From the NCBI GenBank assembly GCA_964016875.1, contig OZ024725.1, forward strand, positions 44,663,427 through 44,727,426: a stretch of DNA of 64,000 nt, given 5' to 3'. Of this stretch, positions 56,461 through 64,000 are shown one piece after another. Position numbers and translations under genes: made by a program. Numbering within the stretch: position 1 is the first letter of the stretch; every line of letters starts with the position of its first letter. The notes under the pieces were generated by a model. It was given only the letters and a program-made list of their open reading frames with translations. It was not told the DNA's origin and did no database searches. This DNA comes from Fallopia convolvulus (taxonomy: Eukaryota; Streptophyta; Magnoliopsida; Caryophyllales; Polygonaceae).

Positions 56461-58203
56461 TCACTCGAAGGGGTTGTCACGCCTATATCCTCTTTGGAGT
56501 CTCGCTTGCCGCTCCCTCTCGTACACTTGCTCTTGGTAGAAGTCTTGTGGTGGTGGTTGGAGTTGAGGATCCGGGCGCATCCATTGGTCCTCACGGGAAG
56601 GGAAGTTCCCGCTCATCCATGTGTTGAAGCTATCTTGGACCCTCCATCTTTGGTCCTCCACCTCTCTAAGCTCATCCACCTCTCGCCTAGTGTAGTCGAG
56701 GATTCGGTTCATCTCTTCTTGGCTAGCTTGGAAAGCACCTTGTTGTTGAAGCAATTGTTGTTGGTGGTGGTACATGTATTGTCGTTGAAGTTGAAGATGG
56801 GCCATTTGGTTGGCCAAGAAGGACATGTCCACCGTTTGTTGTCGCTCGGGAAACACCATTCCCGGACCATACCATTGGGCGTAGCCTTCATAACCGCCAC
56901 CTTGAGCTTGTTCTTGCCTTGCACCACTCCCCTCTCCATGCTCATAGTGCCTCGGGACCTCATCACCATAGAAGGCACCGGACCGACTTTGATGGAAGTC
57001 GGGCCCGATGTCATGTGTACCTCGGTTCGCCAATGTTGGAGCTTGGTGCGTGGCTCGGAGGTTGGCCATCAAGCCTTGGAAGCGCTCATCTTCTTCATTT
57101 TGCTCTTGATCGACGTCCATGGCTTCCCCACGAGGTGCAAACACAAAGTTATCTTGGTCGAAATCCGGTGAAGATGGAGGGGAAGTAAACCGAATGTGTT
57201 GAGGTTGTTGTCGCCGCCCCTCTCTTGCACCTTCGGGGTCACCAAATGAGTGTGGCTTGCCGGCCCACACTTGGTACCAATTGTGATATCGGGAAAGATC
57301 ATAGAGGTTGGGCACCAACCGGATGGACACACCATCATAGCTCGAGTGAGGGGCCAAAGAAGTCATGTAAAGCTTCTCCTTGACGATGTTGGCCTTCTTG
57401 AAATACTTCATGTTCATATACTCAAAACCATTCGGAGCCGGAGAATACTTGTTAAGGTTGACTCCTAGACGCACGGCTAGCCTTGCTATCATCCCGCCGA
57501 AGTAGATCCAAGAGGAGCTTTGGAAGTCTCGCACCATCTTGACCCACTCCCATGCAAGGTTCATGGGCTTCTCGGTGTGGAAGAGCATCTCATGTAGCAA
57601 CATAATCTCTTCCTTCATCGGCTTGTTCAACTCATGACGAGCATAGATTGCACATCCCAAAACTCGCACCATGACCCGAAAAAGAGGGCTAGCAATCTCG
57701 GTTGTGGTGGCGCCCTTTCTCATCTCTCTCTTCCCGGCCACATGCCGCCACACTTGGTTCACCTTCTCGTTGTCGACTTCGGTCTCTTCTTTTGGACATG
57801 GAAACCCGAAGTAGGTAGCCAAGTCCCTAAGAGAGAGATTGTGGTCCTCATTGCCCAATTGGAAGGTTATCTCCCCTTCCTCATCCTCCATATTATCATA
57901 AGTGCATTCAAAAGTGGCCATGAATTCCGAGGTGAGGGCGAGATAGTGGGTGTTGTCCCACCTTAGCATCCCATTGAGACCGATGTGGGAGTAGCACCTT
58001 GGAAGATCTTGATCCATGTCCATCTTCTTCACGGTTTCCCAATCAAGCCACCTTGTGTGATGCTTAAGCGCCATATACCTTGCATAACTCTCAACTTGCG
58101 CATCATCCTCCAAGTAAACATCCTCCAACTTTGGCTCTTGTCTTGACTTCTTGGACTTCTTCTTCGGCCTTTCCGCATGAGATGATGAAGCTCTAGTCTC
58201 CAT
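56461..58203 (-). CDS. Athila 3' ORF (env-position protein), intact, ~580 residues
   Basis: Open from METRASSSHAERPKKKSKK (start chosen at 58203 because the D homologue starts at the same place; an in-frame ATG nine codons upstream exists). The N-terminus is basic. The central part has ALTSEFMATFECTY, FRVMVRVLGCAIYARHELNK and IYFGGMIARLAVRLGVNLNK, blocks like those of the plant Athila ORF family. The C-terminal third is Gln/Arg-rich with probable coiled coil (LQLQRQYMYHHQQQLLQQQG). I see no signal peptide or membrane segment, so an envelope role is not supported. The function is unknown. A hairpin cassette (56979-57030) lies within it. Confidence 0.78.
   Translation of the reverse strand: METRASSSHAERPKKKSKKSRQEPKLEDVYLEDDAQVESYARYMALKHHTRWLDWETVKKMDMDQDLPRCYSHIGLNGMLRWDNTHYLALTSEFMATFECTYDNMEDEEGEITFQLGNEDHNLSLRDLATYFGFPCPKEETEVDNEKVNQVWRHVAGKREMRKGATTTEIASPLFRVMVRVLGCAIYARHELNKPMKEEIMLLHEMLFHTEKPMNLAWEWVKMVRDFQSSSWIYFGGMIARLAVRLGVNLNKYSPAPNGFEYMNMKYFKKANIVKEKLYMTSLAPHSSYDGVSIRLVPNLYDLSRYHNWYQVWAGKPHSFGDPEGAREGRRQQPQHIRFTSPPSSPDFDQDNFVFAPRGEAMDVDQEQNEEDERFQGLMANLRATHQAPTLANRGTHDIGPDFHQSRSGAFYGDEVPRHYEHGEGSGARQEQAQGGGYEGYAQWYGPGMVFPERQQTVDMSFLANQMAHLQLQRQYMYHHQQQLLQQQGAFQASQEEMNRILDYTRREVDELREVEDQRWRVQDSFNTWMSGNFPSREDQWMRPDPQLQPPPQDFYQEQVYERERQARLQRGYRRDNPFE
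56979..57030. repeat. Hairpin cassette, E type, inside the F 3' ORF
   Basis: CCGGACCGACTTTGATGG, AGTCGGGCCCGATGTC and CCTCGGTTCGCC. It is translated as part of the intact ORF (GTHDIGPDFHQSRSG). Confidence 0.8.
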
Positions 58204-58725
58204 GGTACCTACACACATCCAACCAAACAAAAGGGTCCAAGATAAACTCCATACAACTCAACAAAAGCACTCATCAACACACATCAACACATCAACACAA
58301 GGGAACCCCATACTTAGTCTCTAAACACACATGCATCACCATCCAACATGAATCATCATGGATATCTTCTAACAATGGCTAAGCAAATGATCATACTACA
58401 TCATGATTAAGCTATAGCCAACAATGAAACACATGAATCCATGATTTCTCTTTATTTGGTGGTGTTTTTATATGTGATTTCCTTTGTAAATATGTTTCTT
58501 TTTCCCCTTTTCTTGTGTGTTTTGTTCCTTTTTAGCTTAGTTCCCGTATTTCTATGAGATTCGGAGACTATGCGCATTTTATGTGTTTTGTAGGTGTTTT
58601 GGCATGGATCAAGGGTCGTTTTGAAGGAGGATCGGAACATGGAGCAAGGCCCGAGCTAAAGAGGGAAAGAGAGGAGCAAGCCATGAAGAAGAACAAGAGA
58701 AAAGCCAACAAGAAGAAGGTGGAAC

Positions 58726-58832
58726 GAGGTCCGGACCGAGTTGCAACCAACGCCGGGCCCGACTTGAGTTTTCAACCTCGGACCGACTTGCACAGTAAGT
58801 CGGGCCCGAGGTCCTCCGTGTCGGTCCGAGTC
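58726..58832. repeat. Hairpin cassettes, E type, U3 of LTR E
   Basis: Two TCGGGCCCGA-type cores (CGCCGGGCCCGAC and AGTCGGGCCCGAGG) with TCGGACCGAC between them and TCGGTCCGAGT at the end. Confidence 0.8.
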
Positions 58833-59600
58833 GTTCATTGACTGCTTGGCCTCCAAGGCACGAAATTGTACACTTCCACTTTTTCCCCTCATCTATTCTA
58901 TAAAGGCTCTCTTATCTTCTAATTAAAAGGAGGTTCCCACACTTTGGAAGGAACCAACCCTCAAAAACTCTCAAGAGGATACTTGGAGAGCAAGGAGGAA
59001 GGAGAGGAGAAGGAGAAGAGAGAGAATCGGCCATAGAGAGGGAGATTTGATAGGTTTGGTTGATAGATTAGCTTTGCTTTGTTTTGATTTTGTGGATTTG
59101 GAAACCTTTGATTTGAGTTTGTGGATTGCTTTTGATTTTGAATGAGATTTGGCTTTGGTTTGAGATTTATGATGTTGATTGCCTTGCTTTTTGATTTGTT
59201 TGCTTTCTTTGTTTGCCATATGGAGTAGATCTCATTGATCTTGGGTTATGGGGGAAAACTCTAGCTAGGTTGGGCTAGAAACCCCAATTCCATAGCCTTG
59301 AGTGCTTGATCTAGGAACCCACTCTACATAGAGCTACAATTCCTTACGAAAGTAAGGAATCAAGGCTTGTGATTGGCAAAGTAGCGAAAGTGAACATGTG
59401 TCAATCTCAAGACCTTGCTTCGAAGGGGATTTCCCCAAGGATCGATGTGTAGAAGTGGTTGGAACGAGGGCGAAAGCACTCGATCCTATTCCGATTATCA
59501 CTTATTGCTTGAATTGGGGTGGAAAAGCCTTAATCTACTAGAGAAGGAACCCAAAAGCCCAAGATCTACTTTCAATCTTTGATTTCGACAAACCCAGCTA

Positions 59601-59689
59601 CCTCGGGCCCGACTTGTTGTACTTCGGTCCCGACTTCCCTCTTGTCACCAACATCGGGCCCGACGTGACACTTGTGTCGGTCCCGACTG
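59601..59689. repeat. Hairpin cassettes, E type, U5 of LTR E
   Basis: CTCGGGCCCGAC, TTCGGTCCCGAC, ATCGGGCCCGACGT and TGTCGGTCCCGAC in series. Confidence 0.8.
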
Positions 59690-59854
59690 TTCTCTTTGTT
59701 TTCCTTTGTTTTAAGATCTCCTTTCCAGCTTTCTAGTGTCTAGGCACCTCAATCGAGTAGATTTACCGAGCGTTCGACACCCACCACGTGCTACAACGGG
59801 GTCGGGTTATAAATTGTATCTCTAGACCCTCGCACACACGAGTGATCAAAAGAT

Positions 59855-59872
59855 TGGCGCCGTTGCCGGGGA
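59855..59872 (+). promoter_or_regulatory. Athila E primer binding site
   Basis: TGGCGCCGTTGCCGGGGA lies six bases after the LTR. This sequence is the usual primer site of Athila elements and is normally ascribed to tRNA-Asp. Confidence 0.92.
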
Positions 59873-60000
59873 AGTCTAAGTGCATTGAGTGCCAATTTGG
59901 TGAGTTTCTTGTGTTTTGGTAGTGATTTGGGTGAGGGAATAGCCCAAACCCTTTGTTTGTTTTTGATTTGTTTTGGTTTGTGTCTTTGTTTCGTAGGTGT

Positions 60001-61830
60001 ATGCGAGCTCGTTCCTCCCGAGGAACACTTGAGCTTGAGTTTGTGAGTGATCCGGAAAGTATTCTCAAAGAAGCCCGAAGAAGGAAAAGGATGGAGAATC
60101 AAGCTCTCCATGGTGATGAGGAGTTGGCTCGACTTAGGGCCGAAATGTCTAGATTGCAACTTGAGAAGGACAATCAAGAGGCGGTGGCAAGAAGAGAACG
60201 GGAGCAACGGATGAGAGCCGAGGCTCAACTCAACGCTCTACCCCGGAATGCACGCCAATACATGCATCCGGAGTTGAGGGTACCCGAACTGGCTATTGTG
60301 CTTCCCGAGGTTGCCAAGAATTTTGAGATCAAGACGCAATTCATTTCCCTCATCAAGCGTGATCAATTCGAGGGCCGTCCACATGAGTGTCCCATAGAGC
60401 ACGTCAAATGCTTTGTGGACATGTGTGAGACGATCTCTACCGACGAGGAGACGTTGGAGTATGTGCTTCTAAAGGCGTTCAAGTGGTCACTTGGGGGCAA
60501 GGCCACACATTGGCTCGAGAGCCAAGCCCCTAGGTCAATCACAACTTGGAAGGCACTCTATGATGCTTTCTTGATGAAGTTCTTCCCGCCCTCAAAGACA
60601 ACCGAGCTAAGAAGGAAAATTGCAAGCTTTCAACAAGGTCCGAATGAGCCTCTCTTCGAAGCATGGGACCGTTTCAAGGAGATGTTGCGCCAATGTCCTA
60701 CTCATGGCCAACAACCTTATGTGCTCCAAGACATCTTTTTCCAAGGCATCAATCCGGCAACGAAGGACAAGCTCAATCTCCACACCGATTGTGGGTTCAT
60801 AGACTTGACACTGGATCAAGCTTGGGAGCTACTTGACAAGCTATCCGATTATGAGGCCATGTATGGGGTGAGTCAAGCTAGCAAAGAGATGAAGGTTCAA
60901 GGTGAAGGTGCAAGGAAGTTATATGATCCAAAGGGAGAAGACATTGACAAGGATGTGAAGCTCCAATTCCTTGAAGGTGAAGTGAGCAAGCTTAAGAGAC
61001 AAGTCCACTACTACAAGCAAAATGCTAGAGCTTGTGAGGAGTGTGGATCCTTTGCACATGCTACACAAGTTTGTCCGAATGAGAGCCAAATGCGCTTGGC
61101 CGAGCGAATCGAAGAGGCAAACTATGTTCGAGGAAATTTCGGTGGAAGAGGCAACTTCAACAATGGTGGTAATGGCCGGTGGAACAACGGTCAAGCTCAA
61201 GGCTACAACAACAACTTCAACCAAAACGAGCCAAGGGCGCCGCAACCACCACCATATAGGCCACCGGGATTCAATGAGCTACAATCATTTGCTCAAGAGA
61301 TGAGGGATGGGTTCAAGGAGATGAGGACCCAATTCAATGAGTTTGGTGCATGGAGGAGGCAAGTCGACAACCAATTTGTCCAAATTGCAACTCAAGCCCC
61401 GAGAGAGAATGGGAGACTTCCGGGCCGACCCGAGGAGAACCCCCGAGCTCAAAACAATCAAAATAAAGTCCGGGAAATTGGATTGAGAAGTGGCCGAAAC
61501 CTACCCGAGCCACACATGCCTAAGAAGGATGAAGAGAGCCGGACCGACTTACCCAGCAAGTCGGGTCCGACGTTCCTTGAAGTCGATCCAGCAGGAAGAT
61601 CGCCTCCTCTGCCTCGGACCGAGATACACGACATCGGGCCCGACGTGGTGCCTAAGTCGGTCCAACCAGGAAATGTTGCAAGTGAAGTAAGGAAGTCCAA
61701 GGAGGTTGATCCAAGCAAGATTCAAGGTGCAACAACTCTTCCATATCCCTCAAAGAAGCCGAAAGATGTTGTTGAGAACAAGTTCAAGAGGTTTCTCAAG
61801 CTTTTGCTATCCCGTTCACCGATGCATTGA
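60001..61830 (+). CDS. Athila E gag, 609 residues, nearly intact
   Basis: Starts MRARSSRGTLELEFVSD at 60001 (the open frame begins earlier, but this ATG follows the leader). Coiled-coil-like Arg/Glu-rich segment (residues ~20-80), then the capsid: FEIKTQFISLIKRDQFEGRP, SLGGKATHWLESQAP, ITTWKALYDAFLMKFFPPSK and EAWDRFKEMLRQCPTH. One zinc knuckle C-x2-C-x4-H-x4-C (CEECGSFAHATQVC, residues ~345-358), followed by a Gly/Asn-rich tail. It ends at 61830 after a frameshift near 61797. A hairpin cassette lies within the 3' end (61539-61664). Confidence 0.85.
   Translation: MRARSSRGTLELEFVSDPESILKEARRRKRMENQALHGDEELARLRAEMSRLQLEKDNQEAVARREREQRMRAEAQLNALPRNARQYMHPELRVPELAIVLPEVAKNFEIKTQFISLIKRDQFEGRPHECPIEHVKCFVDMCETISTDEETLEYVLLKAFKWSLGGKATHWLESQAPRSITTWKALYDAFLMKFFPPSKTTELRRKIASFQQGPNEPLFEAWDRFKEMLRQCPTHGQQPYVLQDIFFQGINPATKDKLNLHTDCGFIDLTLDQAWELLDKLSDYEAMYGVSQASKEMKVQGEGARKLYDPKGEDIDKDVKLQFLEGEVSKLKRQVHYYKQNARACEECGSFAHATQVCPNESQMRLAERIEEANYVRGNFGGRGNFNNGGNGRWNNGQAQGYNNNFNQNEPRAPQPPPYRPPGFNELQSFAQEMRDGFKEMRTQFNEFGAWRRQVDNQFVQIATQAPRENGRLPGRPEENPRAQNNQNKVREIGLRSGRNLPEPHMPKKDEESRTDLPSKSGPTFLEVDPAGRSPPLPRTEIHDIGPDVVPKSVQPGNVASEVRKSKEVDPSKIQGATTLPYPSKKPKDVVENKFKRFLKLLLSRSPMH
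61539..61664. repeat. Hairpin cassettes, E type, inside gag of E
   Basis: CCGGACCGACTTACCC, AGTCGGGTCCGACG, CCTCGGACCGAG, ATCGGGCCCGACGT and AGTCGGTCCAAC, all in the open gag frame and encoding RTDLPSKSGPT and HDIGPDVVPKS. Confidence 0.8.
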
Positions 61831-62102
61831 GCGAGATGCCATCCTATGCCAAGTTTTTAAAGGAGATTTTGAGCAAGAAGAGGTCGATAGTTGAAATGCA
61901 AGATGAGGTCAAGACCTTGGAGTTGCCGCAAAAGCTAGGAGATTGATCGCTCTCGGATGCGAGGGTCAAGAGATACAATTTATAACCCGACCCCGTTGTA
62001 GTACGTGGTGGGTGTCGAACACTCGGGAAGTCTACTCGATCGATGTGCCTAGATACTAGGAAGCTAGAAAGGAGAGCATAAAACAAAGGAAAACAAAGAA
62101 AA

Positions 62103-62190
62103 CAGTCGGGACCGACACTGAGGTCACGTTGGGCCCGAGGTTGAGGACAAGAGGAAGTCGGGACCGACACTGGGTAAGTCGGACCCGATG
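62103..62190. repeat. Hairpin cassettes, E type, U5 of LTR G
   Basis: Same arrangement as 53451-53548: two GGGACCGACACTG arms with TTGGGCCCGAGG and AGTCGGACCCGATG. Confidence 0.8.
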
Positions 62191-62943
62191 TAGCTGGGGA
62201 TGTCGAACTCAAAGATTTTAAAAGTAGATCTTGGGATTTTGGGTTCCTTCCCTAGTAGATTAAGGCTTTTCCACCCCAATTCAGGCAATGAGTGATGATC
62301 GGACTAGGATCGAGTGCTTTCGCCCTCGTTCCAACCACATCTACACCTCGATCCATGGGGAAATCCCCTATGAAGCAAGGTCTTGAGATTGACACATGTT
62401 CACTTTCGCTACTTTGCCAATCTCAAGCCTTGATTCCCAACTTTCGCAAGGAATTGTAGCTCTATGTAGAGTGGGTTCCTTAGATCAAACACTCAAGGCT
62501 ATGGAATTGGGGTTTCTAGCCTAAACCTAGCTAGGGTTTTCCCCCATAACCCAAGATCAAGGAGATCTACTACATGAGACAAGCAAAGAAAGCAATCAAA
62601 TCAAAAGGGAAAGCAATCATCATAATCAATCTCAAAACAAAGCAAAGTTTCATTCAAATCCAAAGCAATCCACAAATCCAAATCAAGGGTTTTCAAATCC
62701 ACAAGAACAAAGCAAATCAAAGCAAATCTACCAACAAAACCTATCAAGACTTCCTCCCTTGGCCGATTCTCTCTCCCTTCCTTCTCCTCTCCTTCCTCCT
62801 TGCTCTCCAAGTATCCCCTTGGTTCCCTTCTTTTTGTGTGTGTGGGAACCCTTTCTTAGAAGACAAGAGGGCCTTTTATAGATTAGATGAAGGGCAAAGG
62901 TGGAAGTCCACAAATTCGTGCCTTGGAGCCCAAGTAGTTCGGT

Positions 62944-63055
62944 GACCGACTCGGACCGACACGGAGGACCTCGGGCCCGAGTTACTGTGCATCTCGGTCC
63001 GAGGTTGGAGACTTCAAAGTCGGGCCCGATGTGGTTGCAACTCGGTCCTGACCTC
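62944..63055. repeat. Hairpin cassettes, E type, U3 of LTR G
   Basis: TCGGACCGAC, CTCGGGCCCGAG, CTCGGTCCGAGG, AGTCGGGCCCGATG and CTCGGTCCTGAC in series. Confidence 0.8.
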
Positions 63056-63959
63056 GTTCCACCTTCTTCTTAGTTGGCTTCTCTTGTTCTTCTTCATGGC
63101 TTGCTTCTCTCTTTCCCGCTTTAGCTCGGCCTTTGCCCCATGTCTCGACCCTCCTTCAAATCGATCCTTGATTCATGCCAAATTACCTACAAAACACATA
63201 AAAGGTGTGTAGTCTCCGAATCTCATAGAAATACGAGAACTAGGCTAAAAAGGAACAAAACGCACAAGAAAAGGGGAAAAAGAAACATATTTACAAAGGA
63301 AATCACATATGAAAACACCACCAAATAGAGAGACATCAAAATACCCCATACTTAAACTTGCTTGTCCTCAAGCAATAACAATGTAAGCAAGACCGAAACA
63401 TAATCTTCAAGTAAAGCCTCGTATGAAAACACATTTTAAGCACAAGTGATCGATATTCAAGCAAGATTACATCATCACACGTGATTAAGTGTTCCAAGGA
63501 ATAAAGTCAATGCAACTAAGCCTCACTTTAGGTATATGTGAATGTGTATCACTCATCATGTGTTTGGGTTTAGCAATGAACACTCAAGCTCAAAAATCAT
63601 GCAAGTAAGGACTTTACTATTGAAGCTAATATCACCAATTCCTCCACCTAGAGATGCCTAATGCAAAGTACACAAAGAATTTCGAACTTGGCTCAATGGA
63701 GGTCCTCAAAGAGGTTCCATTCGGCCGAGTTGTAATGGGGCTTTTGGTATTTTTCAAGGTGGGAATTTATTTGGCCTTGTGGTGCTTACAATGGGGATTG
63801 AACAACCTAAACTCTCACCAACCTCACCAAATTCCACCATTACTTTCACACCCACACAAAAGACTTAACATTTTCCTTTCAACCCAAAAATTTCACTTAA
63901 CATTCCACTTCATCTTTGCTCTTATGCTTTTTGTTGGATTTTCAACACTTTCTACATTT

Positions 63960-63993
63960 GGACCGACTTTCTTATGACATCGGGCCCGATGTT
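63960..63993. repeat. Hairpin cassette, E type, G spacer (cut by window end)
   Basis: GGACCGACTTTCTTATGAC followed by ATCGGGCCCGATGT, the same as at 55325 in F. Confidence 0.75.
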
Positions 63994-64000
63994 GCTTGTA

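Larger units (their letters stand above)
53292..58441 (-). mobile_element. Athila element F (3' part), minus strand
   Basis: 3' LTR (53292-54708), polypurine-type tract, spacer (54709-56460), intact 3' ORF (56461-58203) and part of the upstream spacer (to 58441), where element E begins. It inserted into element D at 53291. The flank ATTGA (53287-53291) is one half of its target duplication; the other half is outside the window. gag and pol of F are not in the window. Confidence 0.82.
58442..59848 (+). repeat. Athila E 5' LTR
   Basis: This 1407-bp LTR starts TGATTTCTCTTTATTTGG and ends CGAGTGATCA. TATA box TCTATAAAGG at 58897-58906. Hairpin cassettes at 58726-58832 (U3) and 59601-59689 (U5). 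It is inverted relative to the F and G LTRs on either side. Confidence 0.88.
58442..61943 (+). mobile_element. Athila element E (5' part), plus strand
   Basis: 5' LTR (58442-59848), primer site, gag and the start of the protease region, cut at 61943 by element G. It lies in F in the opposite orientation. The frame continues past the gag stop in another frame (ALSEMPSYAKFLKEILSKKR) up to the break, so one frameshift separates gag from the protease region. Confidence 0.85.
61944..63338 (-). repeat. Athila G 3' LTR
   Basis: 1395 bp, TGATCGCTCTCGG at the left and AGAGACATCA at the right. Minus-strand TATA region near 62872-62880. Hairpin cassettes at 62103-62190 and 62944-63055. The E LTR lies 2.1 kb away in inverted orientation. 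Confidence 0.87.
61944..64000 (-). mobile_element. Athila element G (3' end), minus strand, runs off the window
   Basis: 3' LTR 61944-63338, polypurine-type tract and spacer to the end of the window. The spacer is nearly identical to the F spacer (54709-55370). It inserted into the E protease region at 61943 (flank GAGAT). The rest, including any 3' ORF and pol, lies beyond 64000. Confidence 0.85.

Noticed and set aside
56446..57171. 241-codon plus-strand ORF
   Set aside because: Antisense shadow of the Athila F 3' ORF; the minus-strand frame has the conserved blocks and the longer length.

Overview
This window is plant nuclear DNA, most likely from a eudicot with a large, repeat-rich genome. 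The evidence is AT-rich intergenic sequence, genes with short GT-AG introns, and dense nesting of plant-type transposons: Athila and other Ty3/gypsy elements, L1-type LINEs, CACTA, hAT, Mutator-like elements and Helitrons. Only two genes look intact. One is a minus-strand receptor-like cytoplasmic kinase of subfamily VII (PBL17-like, six exons, 14388-16341). The other is a plus-strand five-exon gene ending in a GARP/Myb-like DNA-binding domain (38515-40043).

Layout. 0.5-2.3 kb: a CACTA TNP2 transposase relic split by a Ty3/gypsy fragment. 4.2-6.8 kb: a non-autonomous Helitron holding a MULE-like element with long inverted ends. 7.6-9.3 kb: a hAT MITE fragment, a second Helitron and a 260-bp tandem duplication. 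9.3-12.06 kb: a 5'-truncated LINE on the minus strand. 12.2-14.2 kb: another long-TIR element rich in GTTCATT. 14.4-16.4 kb: the kinase gene. 17.1-17.5 kb: a hAT MITE with a perfect 8-bp target duplication. 18.7-33.5 kb: a four-layer nest in which a MITE holds a gag-only LTR element (20511-32106), whose LTR holds a MULE-like piece, which holds a complete but dead Ty3/gypsy element (24783-31945, target duplication CTCGA). 34.5-36.6 kb: a Ty3/gypsy relic. 38.4-40.0 kb: the GARP gene. 41.3-45.5 kb: hAT and LINE relics. 45.7-64.0 kb: at least four nested Athila elements (D, F, E, G), with a mosaic insert of mitochondrial DNA (18S rRNA and cox1 pieces) inside D.

The most unusual signal is in the Athila nest. 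Each element carries short hairpin cassettes (about 33-55 bp) at several separate places: U3, U5, gag, the 3' ORF, and non-coding spacers. Within one element the cassettes resemble each other. Between the two subfamilies the positions are kept but the sequence differs: GGTACC-type in D, GGGCCC-type in E/F/G. One D cassette shows a compensatory base change that keeps the stem paired. This looks like a dispersed, homogenised hairpin system inside an LTR retrotransposon.

All assignments come from reading motifs and translations by eye. No database search or alignment was run, so family names below superfamily level are tentative.
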